Shown: positions 31,848 through 40,592 of the stretch, one piece after another
Position numbering within the stretch: the first letter of the stretch is position 1
How the letters are laid out: each line of letters opens with the position of its first letter
Assembly (NCBI GenBank): GCA_001769275.1
Contig: MEOQ01000012.1
Coordinates: 62,001 to 126,000, forward strand
DNA: 64,000 nt
From: Bacteroidetes bacterium GWF2_43_63
GTDB taxonomy: Bacteria; Bacteroidota; Bacteroidia; Bacteroidales; DTU049
Direction of reading: 5' to 3'
Notes under the pieces: generated by a model
Told to the model about the DNA's origin: nothing
The model's input: only the letters and a program-made list of their open reading frames with translations
The model's database searches: none
Position numbers and translations under genes: made by a program

Positions 31848-31906
31848 ACGGTCCGTTTGCGTTCCAAACGGGAGTGCAAAATTACGCATTATTCTTTACC
31901 TGAATA
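31848..31906 (-). promoter_or_regulatory. rRNA promoter P4 (distal) with longer start-site hairpin
   Basis: TAATTTTG (31884-31877) and CACTCCC are conserved, but the -33 position reads TAT rather than TTG. The start-site inverted repeat is CCGTTTG/CAAACGG, two pairs longer than in P2 and P3 with both arms changed together. Confidence 0.65.
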
Positions 31907-32019
31907 ATTTTTTTGAACTTTTTTTGGATTATTATTTAAATCATTGAATTTTAAATGATTAATCAACCGCCCTTTTGCCTAAACTACACTCATTTCCACT
32001 TATACCTTATAATATTACA

Positions 32020-32883
32020 CTATAAAGCTTCGGCCGAATGATAGGATGATCGCACCAATGGACCACTCTCAACATGGCTGAACCCAAGCTCCAGAGCCAG
32101 CTTTCGGATATATGCAAATTCTTCCGGCGTGTAATATTTTTCAACGACATGATTTTCATGGCGTGGCTGCAAATACTGGCCAACAGTCAAAATACTACAA
32201 CCTGTTGCCCTAATATCCTTTATTGTTTCCGCAATCTCTTCCATCGATTCCCCCAACCCGGTCATTATTCCACTCTTTACACGTAATCCCATCGATAAGG
32301 CAATGCGTAACACTTCAAGACTTCTGTCGTATTGAGCTACCGACCTGATCTGTGGCGTAAGCCTCCTGACCGTTTCTATGTTGTGGCTGAATATATCCGG
32401 TTTTGCATCGGCTATGATTTTTATAAGCTCATGTTTTGCATGGAAATCCGGGACAAGCACTTCGATTGAAACAGTGGGATTCTTGGTGCGTACAGCAGCA
32501 ATGCAGTCGGCCCAATGCTGAGCACCTTCATCTTTCAGATCGTCGCGCGTAACCGATGTTATGACGCAATGACGAAGTTTGAAATGCGCTACTGTAGTAG
32601 CCAGGTTTTCCGGTTCGGTATTGTCGGGTGCCAGCGGCCTGGTGTGGTCTACTGCGCAAAAACGACAATTTCGAGTACAGGAATTGCCGAGAATCATAAA
32701 TGTTGCTGCGCCCGCAGCCCAGCATTCGCCGATGTTCGGACATTTTCCGCTTTCGCAAATTGTATGCAGGCAGCCTTCAGACAACGCTGATTTCATTTTT
32801 GAATAAACATCGGCTGATGGAAGACGACTTTTAAGCCATTTTGGTTTTATGGCTTTGGGTCTGTTTGATTCGTTTTGTATCAT
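32020..32883 (-). CDS. lipA: Lipoyl synthase
   Basis: This 287-aa radical SAM enzyme inserts two sulphur atoms into protein-bound octanoyl groups to make lipoyl cofactors for 2-oxoacid dehydrogenases and the glycine cleavage system. The LipA-specific auxiliary cluster cysteines C43, C48 and C54 (CESGKCPNIGEC) and the radical SAM motif C69-x3-C73-x2-C76 (CTRNCRFC) are all visible. VTRDDLKDEGAQHW and the C-terminal GPLVRSSYHSAE also fit, the latter with the RSSY serine that ligates the auxiliary cluster. Length is normal. It follows an outer-membrane hypothetical gene by nine bases; no lipB is nearby. Confidence 0.95.
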   Translation of the reverse strand: MIQNESNRPKAIKPKWLKSRLPSADVYSKMKSALSEGCLHTICESGKCPNIGECWAAGAATFMILGNSCTRNCRFCAVDHTRPLAPDNTEPENLATTVAHFKLRHCVITSVTRDDLKDEGAQHWADCIAAVRTKNPTVSIEVLVPDFHAKHELIKIIADAKPDIFSHNIETVRRLTPQIRSVAQYDRSLEVLRIALSMGLRVKSGIMTGLGESMEEIAETIKDIRATGCSILTVGQYLQPRHENHVVEKYYTPEEFAYIRKLALELGFSHVESGPLVRSSYHSAEAL

Positions 32884-32892
32884 TGAAAAATA

Positions 32893-33657
32893 TCAGGGAT
32901 TATATCGCTTTCCAAAATTTGCAGAAATATAGAAAGTGATGAAAAAGTTTTTGTTTTCGTTGAAGGCCATGATGGGAATTTTCTTTGCGAAAACGTCAGC
33001 AGTAATGCCGGCTTCAACATATCTTAATGTGCTTTTTTCCGGACCATACTCAAAACTTACTCCTGCCTTGAAATATGCTCCCGGGTAGAACTTGCTTTCG
33101 CTAAAGCCTTCGAGGAAAGGGCCTCGTCCGTAAATATTCGAAAGATTGTGTTCCTCTGAATTGTAGCGCTGCAGGATCAGGTCGTAATAATAGGACGATG
33201 TTGAATTGTCGAGGATATACAGATAGGTAGGTTTTGCCATGGCAATGCTGGCGCCGAAGCAATAAAACCTGCGAACATCAACTCCACCCCAATAGGGTTT
33301 TTCATTCATGACTTTAAGACTCCCGAGCCCAATCCTGCTGAGATAAATATAATTTTGCTTGCCATAAACAAATTTGCGGGCTTCGTCAAACATATACACA
33401 TTCCCCATCTTGATTTCCTTGGGATGCTTCATGTTTACAATATCAAAATCGATAAAACGGCCGGAGTTTACTGTGTTTCGCTGTCCCCAGCGGTAACCCA
33501 GCCCCATTCCTTCGCTGTGGGCAATTAAATGAAAAGAGTACTCTCTTTTCAAAATAAAACCCGGCTCATTTCCGGTTTGGCCGGCAATCTGAGCGCGGGA
33601 CGTAATAACCGAAAAAAAGCTGACTAAAAATATGACCGATACTTTTAAAAGTCTCAT
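32893..33657 (-). CDS. Hypothetical exported protein, probable outer-membrane beta-barrel
   Basis: I chose ATG 33657 (254 aa) because it begins a clean signal peptide (MRLLKVSVIF...ITSRAQ); an upstream ATG at 33690 adds 11 non-signal residues. The rest alternates aromatic and polar residues in strand-like stretches, including ILKREYSFHLIAHSEGMGLGYRWG, FYISANFGKRYNP at the C-terminus, and a final aromatic-rich strand, typical of small Bacteroidota barrels. I recognise no enzyme motif. It precedes lipA by nine bases and follows the 46-aa lipoprotein gene by 33 bases, so these may be one transcript. Function unknown. Confidence 0.65.
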   Translation of the reverse strand: MRLLKVSVIFLVSFFSVITSRAQIAGQTGNEPGFILKREYSFHLIAHSEGMGLGYRWGQRNTVNSGRFIDFDIVNMKHPKEIKMGNVYMFDEARKFVYGKQNYIYLSRIGLGSLKVMNEKPYWGGVDVRRFYCFGASIAMAKPTYLYILDNSTSSYYYDLILQRYNSEEHNLSNIYGRGPFLEGFSESKFYPGAYFKAGVSFEYGPEKSTLRYVEAGITADVFAKKIPIMAFNENKNFFITFYISANFGKRYNP

Positions 33658-33690
33658 ATTACGCAGCAAACCGGCACTGGCCGGATACAC

Positions 33691-33831
33691 TTATACTCTT
33701 GTATCTTCGGCTGGAGCAGCTTTTTCAACGCTGCCGTTATGATATGCCGGGCATGAGTGCTGTGAACGACAGCCGGCAAACATTACAACCATTAAAGAAA
33801 CAACAAACGCTATAGCAATTAGTTTTTTCAT
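33691..33831 (-). CDS. Very small lipoprotein, 46 aa
   Basis: The frame from ATG 33831 to TAA 33691 encodes 46 residues. A hydrophobic signal (MKKLIAIAFVVSLMVVMF) ends in the lipobox FAGC with cysteine 21, followed by RSQHSCPAYHNGSVEK. A Cys-Pro-Ala-Tyr motif after a short lipoprotein signal recurs in tiny Bacteroidota lipoproteins of unknown role. A TAATTTTG element lies upstream on the minus strand (33862-33855). It is too short for most gene callers, but the lipobox, the signal and the promoter support it. A possible small membrane-associated peptide; no function can be assigned. Confidence 0.7.
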   Translation of the reverse strand: MKKLIAIAFVVSLMVVMFAGCRSQHSCPAYHNGSVEKAAPAEDTRV

Positions 33832-33854
33832 AAGAGTTTGATTTTTTGAACGTT

Positions 33855-33893
33855 CAAAATTAATAAATTCTTCGAGACTAGGAAATAATTTTG
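33855..33893. promoter_or_regulatory. Divergent -7 elements between the small lipoprotein gene and ung
   Basis: TAATTTTG occurs on the minus strand (33862-33855) towards the lipoprotein gene and on the plus strand (33886-33893) towards ung. Both are exact TAnnTTTG matches; the -33 parts are weak. Confidence 0.5.
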
Positions 33894-33948
33894 CGTAATT
33901 TTACACTCACTTCATTCAAATTAACGTTTTTACGCAAAGAAAAATTGC

Positions 33949-34626
33949 ATGACAAGTATCGAGCCAAAAATAGAATCTTCCTGGAAAAAGCTGCTGGCCG
34001 ATGAATTTCATAAGCCATACTTCAACGAATTGAAAAATTTCCTGATGGCGGAAAAACTGAAATATGCTGTGTTTCCGCCAGGAGACAAGATCTTCAACGC
34101 TTTTAATCTGACCCCTTTCGATAAAGTGAAAGTTGTAATTCTTGGTCAAGATCCCTATCATGGCCGCGGCCAGGCCCATGGACTCTGCTTTTCGGTTAAT
34201 CCGGGCATCGCTTTTCCTCCCTCACTTGGGAACATTTTAAAGGAACTCAAATCTGATTTGGGAATAATACCGCCTGCCACAGGAGAACTCAGCGCCTGGG
34301 CTACTCAGGGAGTATTGCTTATCAACACGGTCCTGACTGTTCGCGAAAACACACCGGAATCGCATAAAAACAAAGGATGGGAGAAATTTACCGATAGTGT
34401 CATCCAGCATATTTCCGAAAAAAAAGAACACGTGGTTTTTATTCTGTGGGGCAACAATGCCAAAGTGAAAACACAGCTTATAGACACTTCAAAACATTGC
34501 ATATTATCTGCCGCACATCCTTCGCCATTATCGGCTTCCAGAGGCTTCTTCGGCTGCCGGCACTTTTCAAAAACAAACGAATATCTGATCAGTAAAAATA
34601 TTGAACCAATCGACTGGCGTTTGTGA
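33949..34626 (+). CDS. ung: Uracil-DNA glycosylase (family 1)
   Basis: This 225-aa cytoplasmic repair enzyme removes uracil from DNA after cytosine deamination or dUTP misincorporation, starting base excision repair. The water-activating motif GQDPYHG lies at 66-72 with catalytic D68. FPPSLGNILKEL and the uracil-recognition segment LLINTVLTVRE follow. The leucine-loop motif HPSPLSA lies near residue 190 and is the DNA-intercalating part. All match E. coli Ung, and length is normal. Its stop overlaps the GTG start of the following outer-membrane gene by four bases, so they are translationally coupled despite unrelated roles. Confidence 0.95.
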   Translation: MTSIEPKIESSWKKLLADEFHKPYFNELKNFLMAEKLKYAVFPPGDKIFNAFNLTPFDKVKVVILGQDPYHGRGQAHGLCFSVNPGIAFPPSLGNILKELKSDLGIIPPATGELSAWATQGVLLINTVLTVRENTPESHKNKGWEKFTDSVIQHISEKKEHVVFILWGNNAKVKTQLIDTSKHCILSAAHPSPLSASRGFFGCRHFSKTNEYLISKNIEPIDWRL

Positions 34627-36341
34627 ATAAGGCAATATTGATATCACTCCTGCTGATGCTATCACTGACTTTGATGAGTCAGAAACATGTTGTTATTGCA
34701 ACCGACAGCGATGAAAACACCGAATTAATTTCTTTTGCTGACTCAGTTGAACTGGAATCCTACATTCAGAAATTGCTCCGTCAACATTTTGCTGATGGCT
34801 TTTTATACGCGACTTACAATTATCAGCAACCCTGGTCATCAGAAAAACCATACGTGTTCATTTCACTAAATGAAAAAACTGCATTAAAGCAAATCGCTCC
34901 CGGAAACGCTGATGGAGCGGTTCTACGCAGCATCGGATTCAATGAAAGAAAAATAAATAAATGGCAAATACCTGATCCGGAGCGGATTCTTGAATGGGAA
35001 AATAAAATTGTTAGTTATTACGAAAATAATGGATTCCCATTTGCCTCTGTTTCATTCAAAATCGACTCTGTTAAAAATGATTCCGTCAACGCTTCATGGG
35101 TCGTACAACCCGGTCCTGTTGTGCTTTTCGACAGTATTGTTCAAAAAGGAAAATACAAGCCTTCCATTGGGTATATGTCGAGCTGGCTGAATATTGAAAA
35201 GGGTAAAGCATATGATGAAAGAAAAATTATTGCATACCAGCGAAAACTAAAAATGAGCGACCTTGTTGATGAGGAAAGACCCATGCAAGTTCACTTCACC
35301 AACGGAAAAGCCAAATTGTATTTTTTTCTGAAAAAGAAAAAATCAAATTCCTTTGATGGCATTCTCGGTTTTTCGCCCGACAGGGATAATCCCGCAAAAA
35401 TAGTGTTCAACGGCGATGTAAATCTCAAACTCGCGAATTCTTTTAACCACGGTGATATTATAGCCCTTAAATGGAAAAGCAGTGCCAATAAATCGCAGGA
35501 AGTAAATATTAAAGCTTCTGTACCCTACCTCATCAATCTTCCGGTTGGTATTAATGCAAGCCTGGATATTTACAAAAGAGACACGCTGTACGTGAAAACA
35601 AAGCAGCATTATGGCGTGAACTTTTACTCAGGGATTGCAAGTGAAATAGAATTTTTTGCAGAGAACACAGAAACAAGGGTAATTGATCAGACTATTTTTG
35701 AAACTGCCACAACGCTCCCGGCATGGGCTGACAGCCGCACAACGGCAGGCGGATTGCGCATTTTTGTGCCTTCTGTTGACAACTTGATTGTACCCCACAA
35801 AGGATTTATTCTCAGCTTCGAATCGTCGGCTGGAAAAAAGAAAATTATTAAAAGTTCCAATGCTGCGGATGGGCTTTATGATAGTATCGATCTGGAGACC
35901 ATTGTCATTGCCGGAACTGGCGAAATATCGCTCTACATGCCGGTTGCAGGTGCACTCCATTTTATGGGAGAAACCCGTTTCGGAATGATTGATGCACCAA
36001 AACTTTTTGAAAACGATTTGTATCTTATTGGCGGATTGCGCGTGTTGCGTGGCTTTGACGAAAAAAGCATGCCGGTTTCCATGTATTCTGTTTCAACGAC
36101 CGAGCTTAGATTTTTCTTTGAAAAGTACAGTTATCTGGCTCTTTTTGCTGATTATGGAATAGTGAATCAAATGGTTAATACAGTGCTCAAAGACCGGTAT
36201 TATTTTTCGACCGGAACAGGACTATCATTCAATACAAAAGCAGGAATATTCAATATATTTTACGCTTTAGGGAAACAAAATCCCGGCGCATTCTCGCTGA
36301 AAAACGGCAAAGTGCATTTCGGATTTGTCACCCGATTTTAA
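34623..36341 (+). CDS. BamA/TamA-like outer-membrane barrel protein, 572 aa
   Basis: Starts at GTG 34623, overlapping the ung stop by four bases (GTGA); a weak signal peptide follows (AILISLLLMLSLTLMS). The N-terminal third resembles POTRA-like folds. The C-terminal two thirds resemble the BamA/surface antigen (D15) barrel, with LIGGLRVLRGFDEKSM near residue 465, equivalent to the conserved L6 loop VRGF/Y motif. The protein ends in ...KVHFGFVTRF, whose final phenylalanine is the usual barrel assembly signal. It is shorter than BamA (about 750-900 aa), so a TamA-like or lipid/protein export barrel is more likely than the main BamA. Function is inferred from fold only. Confidence 0.7.
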   Translation: MNKAILISLLLMLSLTLMSQKHVVIATDSDENTELISFADSVELESYIQKLLRQHFADGFLYATYNYQQPWSSEKPYVFISLNEKTALKQIAPGNADGAVLRSIGFNERKINKWQIPDPERILEWENKIVSYYENNGFPFASVSFKIDSVKNDSVNASWVVQPGPVVLFDSIVQKGKYKPSIGYMSSWLNIEKGKAYDERKIIAYQRKLKMSDLVDEERPMQVHFTNGKAKLYFFLKKKKSNSFDGILGFSPDRDNPAKIVFNGDVNLKLANSFNHGDIIALKWKSSANKSQEVNIKASVPYLINLPVGINASLDIYKRDTLYVKTKQHYGVNFYSGIASEIEFFAENTETRVIDQTIFETATTLPAWADSRTTAGGLRIFVPSVDNLIVPHKGFILSFESSAGKKKIIKSSNAADGLYDSIDLETIVIAGTGEISLYMPVAGALHFMGETRFGMIDAPKLFENDLYLIGGLRVLRGFDEKSMPVSMYSVSTTELRFFFEKYSYLALFADYGIVNQMVNTVLKDRYYFSTGTGLSFNTKAGIFNIFYALGKQNPGAFSLKNGKVHFGFVTRF

Positions 36342-36342
36342 T

Positions 36343-37059
36343 TTACTTCCGACAGAAAATATTGTATTTCAAAATGCACCAGATGGCTCTGAAACCGTCT
36401 TTTGCTTTGATTTTCTTTCCTTCATCGTAGGTGCGTCCATAATATGAAATGCCAACCTCGTAAATGCGCACATTTTTAATTCTTGAAACTTTTGCAGTCA
36501 CCTCGGGCTCAAAGCCAAATCGCCTCTCGCGCAGATTCAGACTTTTGATAATGTCAGCTTTGAAAAGTTTGTAGCATGTTTCCATATCTGTCAGATTCAG
36601 ATTTGTGAACATGTTGGAGAGTCGCGTTAAAAACCGGTTACCGATAGAATGCCAGAAGAACAGGATCCGGTGCGGGTTCCCGCCAATGAAGCGCGAACCA
36701 TAAACCACATCTGCGTTGCCTTCAACAATGGGTTTCAGCAAATCGTTGTATTCGCGCGGATCATATTCAAGGTCCGCATCCTGGATGATAATAAAATCTC
36801 CGGTTGCTTCCTTAATTCCACGATGCAATGCCGCACCTTTTCCCATGTTTTTCGGCTGCGAAAATATTTTTATACCGGCATCGGGATTTGCTGAAGCATA
36901 TTTTTCGAGAACTTCAATCGTATTGTCTTTTGAAAAATCATTTACAATAATGATTTCTTTTTCAAGATTACTGATGAGTTTCACATCCATGATTCGGTCA
37001 AGAATCAGATGAATTGTCTTTGCTTCATTATAAGCCGGGATGACAATCGAAATGATCAT
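36343..37059 (-). CDS. Family 2 glycosyltransferase, polyprenyl-phosphate sugar synthase-like
   Basis: This 238-aa GT-A enzyme starts [20 protein letters not shown]. It shows NDFSKDNT, the metal-binding DADLEYDP near residues 94-101, and a YGSRFIGG stretch typical of DPM1-like dolichyl/undecaprenyl-phosphate glycosyltransferases. It has no membrane helices at the C-terminus, so it is the DPM1 type rather than the ArnC type. It would make a lipid-linked monosaccharide on the cytoplasmic face. The divergent gene at 37145 encodes a large membrane protein with the layout of enzymes that use such donors. A TACATTTG element on the minus strand (37087-37080) lies just upstream. Confidence 0.85.
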   Translation of the reverse strand: MIISIVIPAYNEAKTIHLILDRIMDVKLISNLEKEIIIVNDFSKDNTIEVLEKYASANPDAGIKIFSQPKNMGKGAALHRGIKEATGDFIIIQDADLEYDPREYNDLLKPIVEGNADVVYGSRFIGGNPHRILFFWHSIGNRFLTRLSNMFTNLNLTDMETCYKLFKADIIKSLNLRERRFGFEPEVTAKVSRIKNVRIYEVGISYYGRTYDEGKKIKAKDGFRAIWCILKYNIFCRK

Positions 37060-37095
37060 ATTACTAACGTTTTGGACTTCAAATGTACATGTTTA

Positions 37096-37125
37096 TTGAT
37101 AATTTGCACAAATAATCTACATTTG
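37096..37125 (+). promoter_or_regulatory. Consensus Bacteroidota promoter for the GT-C-like gene
   Basis: TTG (37096-37098), a 19-base spacer and TACATTTG (37118-37125) match the housekeeping consensus fully, 19 bases before ATG 37145. A second TACATTTG reads on the minus strand at 37087-37080 for the divergent GT2 gene, so the two promoters lie back to back. Confidence 0.75.
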
Positions 37126-37144
37126 CATTCAAAGAATTATCCCA

Positions 37145-38983
37145 ATGAAACAAAATAATTCGCCGGTTTCACTTTTTTTATTTTTGCTTTTAGCCGCATA
37201 TTTAGTCATCAGCAACTTGATGTTTTTTCCCAACCAGATTATCTGCTATGATGTTTACGGATACTATCTTTACCTTCCGCAGACTTTTATTTATAACGAT
37301 CTGAGCATTCATAATTTTGACCAGGTAAATTCATTATTGCAGCAATACGGCAACAGCTCAACATTCTATCAGGCATCGATGCTGGAGGATGGCACTTATG
37401 TGATGAAGTACTCCATGGGAATGGCCATCTTGTTTTCTCCATTTTTCTTTATTGCGCACTTTCTGGCTCCATATCTCGGCTACGCTGCTGATGGCTATTC
37501 TTTCCCCTATCAGTTTTCTTTATTGATCGGAGGAATTCTTTATTCCATTGCAGGACTCTGGTTTTTAGGGAAAGTGCTTTTGAAATATCTGAGCGACAGA
37601 ATTACTGCAATCACGCTGCTATTGATTGTCATTGCTACGAATTTTCTGCCACACATAGGCATGTACGGGCAAAATGCGATGTCGCACAATTATTTGTTTG
37701 CCCTCTATTGTATGGCTTTGTGGTTCACTGTAAGATGGCACGAAACATTCCGACTGAAATTTATCGTCTTTCTTGGCCTGGTATGCGGGCTTGCAATACT
37801 TAGCCGCCCGACAGAAATTGTAATACTTGCCATTCCTGCCTTATGGAGTGTTGATTCGTGGAAAGCATTGCAGGAAAAATTCAAAACTATATTTAATCAT
37901 TTTGGACAGATGGCGGTGTTCGGCTTCATTGTGCTGGCGCTGGGCTTCTGCCAGCTGCTGTACTGGAAATTGCACACCGGTCACTTTTTGTATTACAGTT
38001 ATGGATCCAATCCAGGTGAGGGAATGGAGTTTTTTTCACCCTACATCACCGAAGTTTTGTTTAGTTTCAGAAAAGGGTGGTTGATTTACACACCCATCAT
38101 GATTCTTGCCTTCTCAGGATTCATTGTACTGTTTAATAAAAACAGAAAAATATTCTGGGCTCTGCTGGCTTACTCAATTTTCAATCTGTATCTGGTTTCG
38201 TGCTGGTCTACGTGGTGGTATGCACAATCGTACAGTCAACGCTCGCTGGTGCCGGCATTAGCAGTGATGAGCATTCCGCTGGGGTTCTTTCTCACATGGG
38301 TGGCTGGAAGAAAAATAATTTTAAAGTCTGCAATTTCGCTGGTAATTGTCTTTTTGGTTTTCCTCAACATATTTCAGATATGGCAGTTTCATGTCGGAAT
38401 ACTGGATGGAGACCGCATGACCAGAGAATATTATTTCAGTACTTTTTTATCGACTTCAGTAAGTGATAAAGAAAAAGAGCTCCTGCTCATCGACCGACGC
38501 AGATATGAAATCAACAATTTCGACAACGAACAGGAGTATAAAAGCACCCTGAATAAACAACTCAGTTTTGAGGATGACACAATTATTGATTCGGTTATTC
38601 CGGCTGACGGCCAGCGCTATTGCCTGATTGATTCAGCATCTCCATACACTCCGGTTATTGAGATTCCATATTCCGAACTAACGAAGAAAGATCATGCATG
38701 GCTGAGAGTTCGTGCTAAAATATTTCCCGTTACCCCACCCGATTCGCTCAAGGTAGCCTTGGTTTTACACTTTTCGCATAAAGGATTTCCCTATCAATAC
38801 AGAACTATTGAGAGTCCACGCATGGAATTGAAGCCAGGTGTATGGAACGAAGTGAAATTTGATTACCTGACGCCTGAAGTAAGAAACAAGAGTGATATTT
38901 TCAGGACATTTGTGTGGAACATGGCTGGAGGATCAGTGCTGGTGGATCAGCTATCTCTTGAGGTTTTTGAACCCACGAAGTAA
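37145..38983 (+). CDS. Integral membrane glycosyltransferase-like protein (GT-C type)
   Basis: This 612-aa protein has about 11 predicted membrane segments in the first 430 residues. An early luminal loop contains CYDVYGYYLYLPQTF, resembling the acidic first loop of GT39/ArnT-type enzymes. A soluble C-terminal domain (about 450-612) of strand-rich, jelly-roll-like character follows, with SFEDD, WLRVRAKIFP and SVLVDQLSLEVF. GT-C enzymes move a sugar from a polyprenyl-phosphate donor to a lipid or protein on the outer face of the membrane. The divergent DPM1-like gene could supply the donor. The converging DUF5723-like gene ends one base after this stop. The exact acceptor is unknown. Confidence 0.65.
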   Translation: MKQNNSPVSLFLFLLLAAYLVISNLMFFPNQIICYDVYGYYLYLPQTFIYNDLSIHNFDQVNSLLQQYGNSSTFYQASMLEDGTYVMKYSMGMAILFSPFFFIAHFLAPYLGYAADGYSFPYQFSLLIGGILYSIAGLWFLGKVLLKYLSDRITAITLLLIVIATNFLPHIGMYGQNAMSHNYLFALYCMALWFTVRWHETFRLKFIVFLGLVCGLAILSRPTEIVILAIPALWSVDSWKALQEKFKTIFNHFGQMAVFGFIVLALGFCQLLYWKLHTGHFLYYSYGSNPGEGMEFFSPYITEVLFSFRKGWLIYTPIMILAFSGFIVLFNKNRKIFWALLAYSIFNLYLVSCWSTWWYAQSYSQRSLVPALAVMSIPLGFFLTWVAGRKIILKSAISLVIVFLVFLNIFQIWQFHVGILDGDRMTREYYFSTFLSTSVSDKEKELLLIDRRRYEINNFDNEQEYKSTLNKQLSFEDDTIIDSVIPADGQRYCLIDSASPYTPVIEIPYSELTKKDHAWLRVRAKIFPVTPPDSLKVALVLHFSHKGFPYQYRTIESPRMELKPGVWNEVKFDYLTPEVRNKSDIFRTFVWNMAGGSVLVDQLSLEVFEPTK

Positions 38984-40480
38984 TCAGAAATCCGGGCAGG
39001 CATCTTTGTAATAGCGTTTGCCTTTGTGGAAGTCTGAGCGTCCTTTCTTACAATGTCCTTTGGCAAAACTCATTTTCCAGCTTACATAAATGTCGGATCC
39101 GTAAAAATCGAACCAGCCGGTCCAGGAAGAGAAATAATCTGTACCAATGGTCAGGTTCCAAATCCTTACGGCAAGTCCAGCACGCAGCCGGTTCCACTCG
39201 TAAACAGACAAAGGGATGCTGAGTTCAAACCTGCGTTTTTCGAATCGCGGCGTAAAGCTGAGTTGCGTGGGTCGTATTACTGAATTCTTAAACACCGGCG
39301 TTGGATAAACAAACGAAGTATTGAAAAACCAGTATCCTGCCGGATGCCACTCATATTGCAGCGATACAGCAGTTGGCAAACCAATGGTGAACTCTCTTTC
39401 ATCAGCTTCAGCGGTGTGTGCAAAATGAGTATTGAATCCGGATGTAAAGCCATCTACATTTTGAGGATCGAAACGATCAAAACCAGGCCAATAAGTCTGC
39501 GCATTATCGAACGAATAAACGAATGCATTGTCGCGAAATTTGACATATCCAAGATCAAGAATGCTGATACCGATTTTGTATTTGTATGAACTCCACTTCT
39601 GGGCACACAACTGACGCACCCGCATAAATCCATTTCCATCGCGTTTTTTCTGAAATACAAAACCCAGATCGGCAGCCCAACCGCCACCCAGCGTGAGCCC
39701 ATGATCGGTGGTGTATTCATTATTTGAATAATCCATGGGCATCGACGAAGCGTATTGCGCATCAAGCTCCTCGACCGATAGCGTAGAATCATCATAAATG
39801 ATATAATTCGCATAAGGAACATTGAAGAAGGAACCTCCCAGCCCCATTGTTTTCTTTAGCGTGCCACCGATGGCCATATAAGTCGAAGAAAAAGTTGTAA
39901 ATGCTTTTGAATAGCTAAGGGCAATTTCGCCCCACGACAAGGCCGCTGTCTTCATTTTTCGCAATTCGTAAAATTCATCATGCTGTGGTTCGAAATCAAT
40001 TCCTTCATAAATAAATTTCGAGGTATGATGTTCAATTCCCCGGGTGCTGCCGGCGCCGCGCACCGACAGCTGGAACCCAAAAGCCTGGTCGCCTTTGCAC
40101 AGCATGAATGAAGGCAATTCAATGCGAGTACTGAAGTTTGCGTGCAGTTTTCGCTCTTTATCGTAAGTGTCTTTCAGTATCGGTGATTCCTCGCCAAAAT
40201 CAACCGCTGGCGACAAAATTTCAAGAAAGTAAAGCTCTTCGTGCGGTACATACAGACTGTTGTTTTCGCCAAATGCATCGAGCGTGACAATGTTTATATC
40301 GAGCCAGTATTTTGAATCTACCATGCCGGCAGGATTAATCAAATTGGAGTTGATGCCCGCATAATTGCTATTGACAACTCCCCACATTTCCTGACTAAAA
40401 ATCCGCTGTAGGGGGCTAATAATCAGTGCCACGAATAACATAATGCAACTAACCTTCATAAAAGTTCTGGTCTTTTTCAT
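38984..40480 (-). CDS. DUF5723-like outer-membrane protein
   Basis: I chose ATG 40480 (498 aa), which begins KKTRTFMKVSCIMLFVALIISP and leads to a signal cleavage after IFSQ; an ATG 69 bases upstream adds a non-signal stretch. The start of the mature part, WGVVNSNYAGINSNLINPAGMVDS, together with the DINIVTLDAF segment, matches the N-terminal signature of the Bacteroidota DUF5723 family, which is predicted to form a porin-like barrel. The rest consists of strand-like alternations with many aromatic girdles. The C-terminal tail (KGHCKKGRSDFHKGKRYYKDACPDF) is basic and unlike a barrel end. No biochemical function is known for the family. Confidence 0.65.
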   Translation of the reverse strand: MKKTRTFMKVSCIMLFVALIISPLQRIFSQEMWGVVNSNYAGINSNLINPAGMVDSKYWLDINIVTLDAFGENNSLYVPHEELYFLEILSPAVDFGEESPILKDTYDKERKLHANFSTRIELPSFMLCKGDQAFGFQLSVRGAGSTRGIEHHTSKFIYEGIDFEPQHDEFYELRKMKTAALSWGEIALSYSKAFTTFSSTYMAIGGTLKKTMGLGGSFFNVPYANYIIYDDSTLSVEELDAQYASSMPMDYSNNEYTTDHGLTLGGGWAADLGFVFQKKRDGNGFMRVRQLCAQKWSSYKYKIGISILDLGYVKFRDNAFVYSFDNAQTYWPGFDRFDPQNVDGFTSGFNTHFAHTAEADEREFTIGLPTAVSLQYEWHPAGYWFFNTSFVYPTPVFKNSVIRPTQLSFTPRFEKRRFELSIPLSVYEWNRLRAGLAVRIWNLTIGTDYFSSWTGWFDFYGSDIYVSWKMSFAKGHCKKGRSDFHKGKRYYKDACPDF

Positions 40481-40592
40481 TAATCCAACTTGCCTGCACT
40501 TCTCAAAATTGTTGAAGTCACGAATATACAAATTATTCCATGTATTCATGCGGGGTTAATAATTTCTTTGAAAAAAATGGTACTTTAGCGTC

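Noticed and set aside
31615-31947. A 110-aa plus-strand frame in the rRNA promoter region
   Set aside because: It is made of poly-T tracts and copies of the promoter repeat, and has no signal, motif or start context. It opposes the rRNA transcription.
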